Shown: positions 7,978 to 14,645 of the stretch, piece by piece | Layout of the letters: each line of letters begins with the position of its first letter | How positions within the stretch are numbered: position 1 is the stretch's first letter | Assembly (NCBI GenBank): GCA_002473165.1 | Contig: DKSD01000066.1 | Span: 1-20,260 of the forward strand | Direction of reading: 5' to 3' | Origin: Succinatimonas sp. UBA7265 | Lineage (GTDB): Bacteria > Pseudomonadota > Gammaproteobacteria > Enterobacterales > Succinivibrionaceae | Length of the DNA: 20,260 nucleotides | Translations under genes and position numbers: made by a program | Notes under the pieces: model-generated | What the model saw: the letters and a program-made list of their open reading frames with translations, nothing else | What the model was told of the DNA's origin: nothing | Databases searched by the model: none

Positions 7978-9585
7978 ATGAACTGGTTTAAGTCACTTGG
8001 GGTGAGAGCCACGCTGACCCTGGCCTTCTGCGCGACGGTGAGCTTCACCATAGTGGTGTGCGTGATCGCCGTCATTGTCATGACCGGGATCCAAAAGACC
8101 GCGGTCTATGCCAATGACGCCATCTCTTCGCGCTATGAGCCCTGCGCCCAGATCAACACGAAGCTGAGCGCGTTTAACGCCCAGGTGTTCAACTTCGTGA
8201 ACAACCGCATGACGTTCATCAAAAAGAACCAGGAGCAGGCCGCAGCGGACTTAAAGTTCATCTCCGAGGCGTCAAAACAGACGTTCGGCGGCGACGAGCA
8301 GGGCAAGAAGCTGCTGTCGCAGGTAAATGAGATCGAATCCGTCTACCATGAGCTCGTGCTCGCCCAGCTTTTGCAAAACAGTTTTCAGGGCGCCCGCGCC
8401 TCTTATGTCACGGAGCTGCACCCGCTCATCGTCGATTTCCAGAACGGTTTGGACGCGCAGAACACCTCGATCCTCACCGGGATCAGCGGGCGCATTAAAT
8501 CCTTAAGCTCCCAGGGGCCTCTGGTGCTGGTGATCGCCGTGACCGGCGGCGCCGTCGTCCTATCGATCATCATCGCGTTCTTCCTCTCCCGCTCCATCAA
8601 CTCTGTATTGGGCCGAGCCGTGCAGGCCGCCCGCCGTATCGCCCACGGCGATCTCACCGGGCAGATCATTACGACGCGCAAGGATGAGTTCGGCCACCTC
8701 ATGCGCGAGCTTGAGAAGATGCGCGCCGAGTGGCAGCACATCGCCTCGTTCATCAAGCAGACGGCCAACTCCGTCAACGACAGTTTCGGCCACATCGACT
8801 CGATCTCCTCTGAGATCGACGCCGACGCCAAGAATACCCAGACGCGCTCGATCACCGTAGCCGCCGCGGCCGATCAGATGGTTTCCACCACCTCGGACAT
8901 CGCCAAGAACTGCCAGAGCGCCCTGACGGCCGCCCAGGATTCTTCCAAGACGACTTCCGACGGCGTCGACAAGATCCAGGAGACGATCAAGCTCATTCAG
9001 GATCAGGCCCAGAAGACCCGCGCCAACGCCAAGAGCGTCGGCGCCCTCGTCGATCAGTCCCAGAAGATCGGCTCCATAGTCCAGACCATTGAGGATATCG
9101 CCGAGCAGACGAACCTGTTGGCGCTCAACGCCGCCATCGAGGCCGCCCGCGCCGGCGTGGCCGGCAAGGGCTTTTCCGTCGTGGCCGACGAGGTGCGCGC
9201 CCTCGCGTCAAGGACCTCCTCCTCCACCTCCGACATCATCAACATGGTCTCGGCCGTGCAGGAGGATGCCGGCAAGGCCAACGATTCCATCAATCAGTCC
9301 GTCACCGACATGGATGATCTGGCCGCCAAGTCAGGCGAGGTTGAAGGGCTGCTGCACTCGATCATCAGCAAGGTCGAGAACGTGCAGGGGCAGATCACCC
9401 AGATCGCGACCGCCGCCGAAGAGCAGAACGTCGCCACCTCCGAGATCTCAACAAACATGCAGAGCATCACCGAGGCGGCCAAGAGCCTGGCCTCCAAGGT
9501 CGAAGGCTCGCGCGTGCAGATCACCGGCGCCGCCGGCGTCATGGACGATCTGCGCACCCAGGTCACCAGGCTTAAGACCGAGTAA
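7978..9585 (+). CDS. methyl-accepting chemotaxis protein
   Basis: This 535-residue transmembrane chemoreceptor relays ligand binding to CheA/CheW. TM1 is about 11-37. A roughly 140-residue periplasmic sensor (38-178) is mostly helical, like a four-helix bundle. TM2 is about 180-203, followed by a HAMP domain (about 205-258). The signalling hairpin tip is EDIAEQTNLLALNAAIEAAR (372-391), continuing to FSVVADEVRALA (399-410). There is no NWETF-like CheR/CheB tether at the C-terminus, which ends TRLKTE. The ATG at 7978 is preceded by CAGGAG; an in-frame ATG at 7951 lacks such a site. The gene sits alone with its own terminator, between gntR and gntK-edd. A sugar acid ligand is possible from context but the sensor domain does not show it. 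Confidence 0.93.
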   Translation: MNWFKSLGVRATLTLAFCATVSFTIVVCVIAVIVMTGIQKTAVYANDAISSRYEPCAQINTKLSAFNAQVFNFVNNRMTFIKKNQEQAAADLKFISEASKQTFGGDEQGKKLLSQVNEIESVYHELVLAQLLQNSFQGARASYVTELHPLIVDFQNGLDAQNTSILTGISGRIKSLSSQGPLVLVIAVTGGAVVLSIIIAFFLSRSINSVLGRAVQAARRIAHGDLTGQIITTRKDEFGHLMRELEKMRAEWQHIASFIKQTANSVNDSFGHIDSISSEIDADAKNTQTRSITVAAAADQMVSTTSDIAKNCQSALTAAQDSSKTTSDGVDKIQETIKLIQDQAQKTRANAKSVGALVDQSQKIGSIVQTIEDIAEQTNLLALNAAIEAARAGVAGKGFSVVADEVRALASRTSSSTSDIINMVSAVQEDAGKANDSINQSVTDMDDLAAKSGEVEGLLHSIISKVENVQGQITQIATAAEEQNVATSEISTNMQSITEAAKSLASKVEGSRVQITGAAGVMDDLRTQVTRLKTE

Positions 9586-9607
9586 GAAATACCTCCGCAG
9601 TAAAGTC

Positions 9608-9633
9608 AAAGCCCGGCCTCGCGCCGGGCTTTT
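9608..9633 (+). terminator. intrinsic terminator of the chemotaxis gene
   Basis: AAAGCCCGGC and GCCGGGCTTTT form a strong GC stem around a CTCGC loop, ending in four T, about 22 bases after the stop codon. Confidence 0.85.
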
Positions 9634-9984
9634 CGCACCGGGCAGGGCAAAAGGCAGAGATCGCACAGGCCCAAAGCTTTAACCCAGGCTTTGGGGCCGG
9701 GAGCGCCTGCAGAGCGGGGCTTGCGGCACTGGCGGGGTCGCTGCTGTTCAGCTATTTCGGGGCGTTGCAGTACCTGCAAGGATCGAGCGATCCGTTTTCG
9801 GGCCAGTGGTTCAGATTTAACCTGCCTCTTCCGATGGCCGGACGGGCGTTGTGCCCGAATCCGGCGCTTTGCAGATCATAACCGGTCACAGGTTTTCTCC
9901 TGTTAAAACTCCCGCGGGCTGCGCCCGTAAAGCCTGGCGGCGCGGCCTGCGCAGATCCTGTTTTGCCAGGGAGGGGCGGCGCAC
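9634..9984. other. GC-rich gap without a supported gene
   Basis: This gap lies between two terminators. The + strand frame ending at TAA 9879-9881 stays open from inside the chemotaxis gene and encodes a plausible hydrophobic stretch (AGLAALAGSLLFSYFGALQY), but it has no ATG or GTG at its head and no ribosome site. It may be a gene remnant or chance. Nothing else is recognised. Confidence 0.3.
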
Positions 9985-10012
9985 AAAAAGGCCGGCTTTA
10001 AGCCGGCCTTTA
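9985..10012 (-). terminator. intrinsic terminator of gntK-edd
   Basis: On the minus strand AAGGCCGGCTT and AAGCCGGCCTT form a strong stem followed by TTTTT (9985-9989 on the + strand as A). It lies about 20 bases after the edd stop, so no eda gene follows in the same transcript. Confidence 0.85.
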
Positions 10013-10029
10013 AGCTGATTTCAGAGCGC

Positions 10030-11838
10030 TTAGTCCTCAGCCCACTTGAAGAGGAAGGTGGCGCCCTTGTCGGCCGGGCTTACGCTGTCGCGGCAGGATT
10101 TGAAGATCCATCTGCCAAACGTCTGCTCGTCCTTCTCGGTGTCAAAAGGCTCGGCCGTCCGGCCCTCAAGCGGGGTCAGGCAGTTGATCTCGCCTTTGGC
10201 GGCGTCAAAGTCGATGAGATCGCCGTCGCGCAGCAGCGCGATCTTCCCGCCGCGCGCAGCCTCAGGGGAGAGGTGCAGCGCCGAGGGGATGCCGCCAGAG
10301 GCGCCCGAGAGCCTGCCGTCCGTGAGCAGGGCGACGTGGTAGCCGGCTTTTTGCAGGTTGCCTAAGACCGGCATGAGTTTGTGCAGCTCCGGCATGCCGG
10401 AGGCGGCAGGCCCTGCGTAGCGCACGACGATGACGCAGTCGCAGTTGAGTTTGCCTTCATGGTAGGCCGTGTGCACGTCATACTGCGAGTTGAAGACCTT
10501 GGCGGGAGCCTTGACGTGGTGGTGCTCGGGTGCGACGGCGGAGATCTTGATGACGCTCTGGCCTAAGTTGCCTTTGAGCACCTTAAGCCCGCCGTGCTCG
10601 CGGAAGCAGCCGTCCCCTGAGATCAGCACTTTAGGATTGCGGCTCTCCCCGCAAGGCACGAATTTAAGCGCGCCGCCCTCAAGCACCGGCGTGGTCAGCT
10701 GATCGGCAAACTCGCCTGCGACGGTGTGCACGTCCTCGTGCAGCAGGCCGCGGCGGGACAGCTCCTTCATAAGCACCGGCACGCCGCCTGCCTCTTGCAG
10801 CGCATTGATGTCAGGCTGGGCGTTGGGGTAGATGTTGACGAGCAGCGGCACGACCTCCGAGAGGGCGCTGAGATCATCCCAGGTTAAGAGATAGCCTGCG
10901 CTGCGGGCGATCGCGAGCATGTGCAGCGTGTGGTTCGTTGAGCCGCCTGAGGCCAGCAGGGCCACCAGGCCGTTGACGAGGTTTTTGGCCGTGAGCACCT
11001 CAACGAGCGGGCGGAACTTGTCGCCCATGGAGGTCTCGGAGGCGATGCGCTTTGCGATCTCGGCGGTGAGCGCGCGGCGCAGTTCGCTCTGTGGCGGGAC
11101 GAAAGCCGAGCCCGGCAGCATCAGGCCCATGGCCTCAAAGACGAGCTGGTTTGTGTTGGCCGTGCCGTAGAACGTGCAGGTGCCGGGGTGGTGGTAGGCT
11201 TTGCACTCCATGCGCTGCAGCGCGACTTTGTCGATTTCGCCTGCGGCGTACTGCTGGCGGACCTCGGTCTTTTCCTTGTTGGAAATGCCGGTGCCCATGG
11301 GTCCTGCCGGGACAAAAGCTATAGGCAGGTGGGCAAACGAGGCCGCGCCCATGAGCATGCCCGGGGCGATCTTGTCGCAAATGCCTAAGAGCAGGGCGCC
11401 GTCGAAGATATTGTGGGAGAGGGCCACGGCCACGCCCTGGGCGATGAGATCGCGCGAGAACAGCGACATGTCCATGCCCGGGTGGCCCTGGGTCACGCCG
11501 TCGCACATCGCCGGCACGCCGCCTGCGACCTGCGCCGAGGCGCCCTCTTTTTCCAGAACATTCTTAATCTCGTCGGGGTAGACCTTGTAAGGGCAGTGGG
11601 CGCTTACCAGATCGTTGTAGGCGCTGACGATGCCGATGTTAGGGCCTTTGCCGGTTATGAGGTTCTCCTTGATGGAGCCGTCCATGGCGGCCGCGGCGTG
11701 GGCAATGTTCGAGCAGTTGAGCTGATCGCGGTTGCGCCCTTCGGCAGCCTGCTTCTTAATCATCTCAAGGTAGGCTTTGCGGGTCTTCTCGGAGCGCATG
11801 ACGATGCGCTCGGTGACTTCGGCGACGGTCTTATTCAT
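10030..11838 (-). CDS. edd: phosphogluconate dehydratase (Entner-Doudoroff)
   Basis: This 602-residue cytoplasmic enzyme converts 6-phosphogluconate to 2-keto-3-deoxy-6-phosphogluconate (KDPG). Length and sequence match E. coli Edd (603 residues). The IlvD/Edd signatures are visible: VAGGVPAMCDGVTQG (104-118), CDKIAPG with C154, GTCTFYGTANTNQ with C221, and near the C-terminus LLTDGRLSGASGG. C154 and C221 with the upstream C112 are candidate Fe-S ligands by family analogy. The Edd-type segment MPELHKLMPVLG separates it from dihydroxy-acid dehydratase (IlvD). It begins 2 bases after the gntK stop, and its ribosome site GAGGAAT overlaps the gntK stop codon, so the two are translationally linked. 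The KDPG aldolase gene eda, often adjacent, is absent here. Confidence 0.96.
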   Translation of the reverse strand: MNKTVAEVTERIVMRSEKTRKAYLEMIKKQAAEGRNRDQLNCSNIAHAAAAMDGSIKENLITGKGPNIGIVSAYNDLVSAHCPYKVYPDEIKNVLEKEGASAQVAGGVPAMCDGVTQGHPGMDMSLFSRDLIAQGVAVALSHNIFDGALLLGICDKIAPGMLMGAASFAHLPIAFVPAGPMGTGISNKEKTEVRQQYAAGEIDKVALQRMECKAYHHPGTCTFYGTANTNQLVFEAMGLMLPGSAFVPPQSELRRALTAEIAKRIASETSMGDKFRPLVEVLTAKNLVNGLVALLASGGSTNHTLHMLAIARSAGYLLTWDDLSALSEVVPLLVNIYPNAQPDINALQEAGGVPVLMKELSRRGLLHEDVHTVAGEFADQLTTPVLEGGALKFVPCGESRNPKVLISGDGCFREHGGLKVLKGNLGQSVIKISAVAPEHHHVKAPAKVFNSQYDVHTAYHEGKLNCDCVIVVRYAGPAASGMPELHKLMPVLGNLQKAGYHVALLTDGRLSGASGGIPSALHLSPEAARGGKIALLRDGDLIDFDAAKGEINCLTPLEGRTAEPFDTEKDEQTFGRWIFKSCRDSVSPADKGATFLFKWAED

Positions 11839-11840
11839 TT

Positions 11841-12359
11841 TTATTCCTCCCGGGCCTCGATGGCGCTGATGGCTTTGGCGATCACCTCTTCTATAGGGGC
11901 GTTCACGTCGATATTGATGACATCCTTCTCCTGCGCGGGATCAGGGAATTCCAGAGTGGCAAACTGCGAGTCGACCATGCCGGCTTTCATAAAGTGGCCT
12001 TTGCGTTTGGCCATGCGATCTAGGATCACCTGCTTGTCGGCATAGAGGTGCACGAAGATGATCCCGGCATTGCCCAGGCGGATCAGATCGCGGTATTTGC
12101 GCTTTAAGGCCGAGCAGACGACCACACCTGACGATGAAGTGTTCGACAGCGCGAAGAACACGTCGCTGACGCGCTCCAGCCACGGCTTGCGATCATCATC
12201 GGTAAGCGGGGTGCCGCTGCGCATCTTGATGACGTTGGCGCGCGGATGAAGATCGTCGCCGTCGATAAACGTGGCGTTAAAGCGTTCGGCGATCGCCTTT
12301 CCTACCGTGGTCTTGCCGGAGCCGCAGACTCCCATGACCACACATTTAACAGTTTGCAT
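11841..12359 (-). CDS. gntK: gluconokinase
   Basis: This 172-residue cytoplasmic kinase phosphorylates gluconate to 6-phosphogluconate, the substrate of the next gene product. The P-loop GVCGSGKT is at 10-17. FIDGDDLHP, DDDRKPWL and VCSALKRKYRD are characteristic GntK blocks, as is KRKGHFMKAGMVDSQFATLE further on. The length matches E. coli GntK (175). I chose the ATG at 12359 because TGGAGC lies just upstream and the protein then starts like family members; an ATG at 12398 would add 13 atypical residues. A near-perfect GntR operator lies 53-68 bases upstream, so expression is probably induced by gluconate. It is the first gene of a two-gene operon with edd. Confidence 0.95.
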   Translation of the reverse strand: MQTVKCVVMGVCGSGKTTVGKAIAERFNATFIDGDDLHPRANVIKMRSGTPLTDDDRKPWLERVSDVFFALSNTSSSGVVVCSALKRKYRDLIRLGNAGIIFVHLYADKQVILDRMAKRKGHFMKAGMVDSQFATLEFPDPAQEKDVINIDVNAPIEEVIAKAISAIEAREE

Positions 12360-12411
12360 AGCTGCTCCAAAGTTTGACTGTGGCTTTGAGAATAGCATGA
12401 AAAACGCCCTT

Positions 12412-12427
12412 ATGTTATGCGTAACAT
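12412..12427. promoter_or_regulatory. GntR operator upstream of gntK
   Basis: ATGTTATGCGTAACAT fits ATGTTA-N4-TAACAT exactly in both half-sites. It lies 53-68 bases before the gntK start, in the expected promoter region. Together with the site at 7613-7628 it links this operon to the local GntR. Confidence 0.8.
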
Positions 12428-12711
12428 AGCATTTTGAGAAAAAATTGCCGAATGCAGAGAACGCAAAAATAATTGCAGAAGATCAATTGGTAATCCCGGA
12501 AAATTTGAGCTTTAAACAGGAATGTGCTCATCTTTATCCGTCATCGGCGGGAAAGGCCGCGTCAGGCGGTCCTAAGAGAGAAATCTGAAGCAGGGCAGGC
12601 GGCATGACAGATCCTGGCGGTCTGAACTAAAGTGACTAATTTTCAATAAAACTGTATTAAATTGACATGACGGTACCGCTTTTAGTCGTCTTGAAATGGT
12701 CTAAATTTTCC

Positions 12712-12856
12712 GAAACGATGTCAATAAAATCCAGTCATGGCAACGAACGCCATTTTATGAAGATTTTTAGAAAATACTTAAAATCAATAAATAGTCTGCT
12801 GTTAAACATAAAAATTAAAATCTGACATGGAAACGATACGGTTTGACTGAAACGAT
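12712..12856 (+). repeat. three GAAACGAT motifs in the AT-rich gap
   Basis: GAAACGAT occurs at 12712-12719, 12830-12837 and 12849-12856. The last two are 19 bp apart, and the first of these begins AAACGATACGGTTT, a loose AAAC-N6-GTTT dyad such as LacI-family proteins bind. They lie between gntK and the first porin, upstream of the porin's CRP-like site. No regulator can be named from the window. The remainder of 12428-13130 is AT-rich and without a gene. Confidence 0.4.
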
Positions 12857-12888
12857 CAATTTTAAAAGAAAAACCTAAATAAAACATG

Positions 12889-12910
12889 AAATTAGATTGA
12901 GATCACATTC
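12889..12910. promoter_or_regulatory. CRP-like binding site upstream of the first porin
   Basis: The 22-bp site has left half AAATTAGA and right half TCACATTC around a 6-bp centre, against the CRP consensus AAATGTGA-N6-TCACATTT: 6 of 8 and 7 of 8 matches. It is centred about 66 bp upstream of the start predicted from the promoter at 12930-12959, a plausible class I position. CRP control of maltoporin genes is established in enterics; here it is inferred. Confidence 0.55.
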
Positions 12911-12929
12911 TTACAAACAGATGTCAATA

Positions 12930-12959
12930 TTGTGCCAGTTCTGGTCAATTCAATATACT
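12930..12959 (+). promoter_or_regulatory. candidate promoter of the first porin
   Basis: TTGTGC (12930-12935), an 18-bp spacer and TATACT (12954-12959). A weak -35 suits an activator-dependent promoter. A second TATACT at 12982-12987 is an alternative with only a T-run at -35. The leader before the ATG would be about 165 bases. Confidence 0.4.
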
Positions 12960-13121
12960 TTTAAAGAAATGCACAAAACTATACTTTTAGGTGTTTGGTA
13001 CAGGGAGAGGAATTTTTTCAAAACTCCTCTTTCAGTCCGGCAGGCTCGGTTTAGATCGGGCACATATTAAAAACAGGCCAAAGACCAGGGAAAACCAGGA
13101 TCCGAAGGCTTTTACAGAGAA

Positions 13122-13195
13122 GGAACAAAAATGCGTAAACTTAACGTGCTGGCTGTCTCCGTGATGGCCGCTCTCATGGCTGCCCCTGCGATGGC
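13122..13195 (+). repeat. 74-bp segment identical to the start of the second porin gene
   Basis: From GGAACAAAA before the ATG to the second base of codon 22, this segment is identical base for base to 16094-16021 on the minus strand. Sequence upstream is unrelated and identity falls sharply right after the signal peptide. It covers the ribosome site region and the whole signal peptide. Confidence 0.95.
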
Positions 13196-14495
13196 TGAGG
13201 ATAACGCCCCGACCGTGGACTTCCACGGTTATATGCGTGCCGGCGTCGGCCACTTCAGCCGCGGCGGTTCACAGACCTCTTTCCAGGAAGAAAAAGTCGG
13301 TCGTCTTGGCAATGAGTCTGACACCTACGGCGAGATCGAGTTAGGCTCCCGTGTCTTCAAGAAAGACGATGTCGAATTCTACGTTGATTCCATGGTTGCC
13401 ATGAAATCAAAGGGCGATAACGACTACGAAGGCACTGACAGATCCGGTACTGAGCAGGGTTTTGGCAATTACAATACTTCCGAATCCGCTGAGTTTGCCC
13501 TCCGCCAGCTGAATGTTCAGGTCAAAGGCATCATCCCCGGCAATAAAGATGCGGTCATCTGGGCCGGCAAACGCTACTATCAGCGTCATGACGTGCACCT
13601 TTGGGACTTCTACTACTGGAACGTTTCAGGCTCTGGCGCAGGCCTCGAGAACCTGAAGGTCGGCCCCGGCCAGCTGTCTGTCGCTTGGATGAGAAAAGCT
13701 CATGACAGCATCACTGAACTTGAAGAGGGTGGTGCCACGCATTGGGATGGTGGTTACGAAATTACCACAGATGATGATGGCAATCAGGTGATAAAGAAGA
13801 CCCAAGCCAAAAATACCATGGGTAACGTCAATCTCTACGATATCCGTTACGCTGGCAGCTACTGGGACGGCGGTTATCTCGAGTTCGGCTACACTGCTAT
13901 GGATCCTGACAAGACTGACGGCGCTGAATACGCAAAGTACGTTCCTGGCTGGTCATCGATGTACACCGTCGAGTGGACTCAGTCCGGTGCCTGGGGCTTT
14001 AACAAAGCCACCTTCCAGGCGGGCAACCACGGTTTCATGGCTAACAACCATAACTTCTGGTACCAGTCTTACAGCGACAACAACGAGCAGAACTGGTGGC
14101 GCATCATCGATCAGGGCGAGGTTTCTTTCTTTGACCCGAATTTCCACGTGATGTATGCCGCCCGTTATGATCACAAGAATGACGGCAACAAGACCAAGAA
14201 GACGATCGCTGTTACGGTTCGTCCTTCCTATCAGGTCACCACTTACTCCAAGGTCATGGCTGAGATCGGTGCTTTCTGGGACAAGAACGATGGCGACGGC
14301 GATGAGCAGGGCCAGAAGTACACCCTCGCTTACGCGCTCTCCCCTTCTGCTTCCCTCTGGGCTCGTCCGGAAGTCAGATTCTACGTGTCCTACCTGCACT
14401 CGTCCAATGCTGACAGTGTTTCCGATCAGCTTTATGACGGCAAGAGCTGGAACAGCGGCGTGAACTTCGGTGTTCAGGCCGAGGCTTGGTGGTAA
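13131..14495 (+). CDS. maltoporin-like (LamB family) outer-membrane porin
   Basis: This 454-residue precursor has a signal peptide at 1-22 (MRKLNVLAVSVMAALMAAPAMA, cut after AMA). The mature protein begins a LamB-type barrel: VDFHGYMRAGVG (29-40), GRLGNESDTYGEIELG (57-72), then the hallmark WAGKRYYQRHDVHLWDFYYW (144-163) and GSGAGLEN (167-174). It ends in ...FGVQAEAWW with the terminal aromatic residue of outer-membrane barrels. LamB porins form trimers and pass maltodextrins or other oligosaccharides. The ATG follows AGAAGGA. A CRP-like site and an AT-rich regulatory region precede it. It faces a convergent paralogue, and no mal transport or degradation genes are in the window, so substrate is not certain. 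I leave the symbol blank because two paralogues exist. Confidence 0.93.
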   Translation: MRKLNVLAVSVMAALMAAPAMAEDNAPTVDFHGYMRAGVGHFSRGGSQTSFQEEKVGRLGNESDTYGEIELGSRVFKKDDVEFYVDSMVAMKSKGDNDYEGTDRSGTEQGFGNYNTSESAEFALRQLNVQVKGIIPGNKDAVIWAGKRYYQRHDVHLWDFYYWNVSGSGAGLENLKVGPGQLSVAWMRKAHDSITELEEGGATHWDGGYEITTDDDGNQVIKKTQAKNTMGNVNLYDIRYAGSYWDGGYLEFGYTAMDPDKTDGAEYAKYVPGWSSMYTVEWTQSGAWGFNKATFQAGNHGFMANNHNFWYQSYSDNNEQNWWRIIDQGEVSFFDPNFHVMYAARYDHKNDGNKTKKTIAVTVRPSYQVTTYSKVMAEIGAFWDKNDGDGDEQGQKYTLAYALSPSASLWARPEVRFYVSYLHSSNADSVSDQLYDGKSWNSGVNFGVQAEAWW

Positions 14496-14524
14496 CCGTA
14501 AAGTCATTTAGCATCTGAGAAATC

Positions 14525-14554
14525 AAGGGTCTGCAGGAATACAGGCCCTTTTTT
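14525..14554 (+). terminator. intrinsic terminator of the first porin
   Basis: AAGGGTCTG and CAGGCCCTT pair, with one G-T wobble, around a CAGGAATA loop and run into TTTTTT. It starts 30 bases after the stop. Confidence 0.85.
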
Positions 14555-14593
14555 CATGATTTAAACCAAGAAAATTTCGATCTTCATGAAACT

Positions 14594-14617
14594 AAAAAGG
14601 AGGCCGAAGCCTCCTTT
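14594..14617 (-). terminator. intrinsic terminator of the second porin
   Basis: On the minus strand AAAGGAGGC, a TTCG tetraloop and GCCTCCTTT, followed by T. The C(TTCG)G loop is unusually stable. With the + strand terminator at 14525-14554 it separates the two convergent porin genes. Confidence 0.85.
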
Positions 14618-14645
14618 GACAAACATAAAGATTATTTCAGGAAAT

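Noticed and set aside
9089..9682. A 197-codon + strand open frame rich in Pro, Arg and Ser
   Set aside because: It overlaps the chemoreceptor signalling domain in another frame, and its composition is typical of a shadow frame.
11413..12045. A 210-codon + strand open frame opposite edd and gntK
   Set aside because: It is antisense to two confidently identified enzymes and has no ribosome site or recognisable domain; GC-rich coding sequence commonly gives such open frames.
13953..14507. A 184-codon antisense frame within the first porin
   Set aside because: It is the complement of clear porin coding sequence with no independent evidence.
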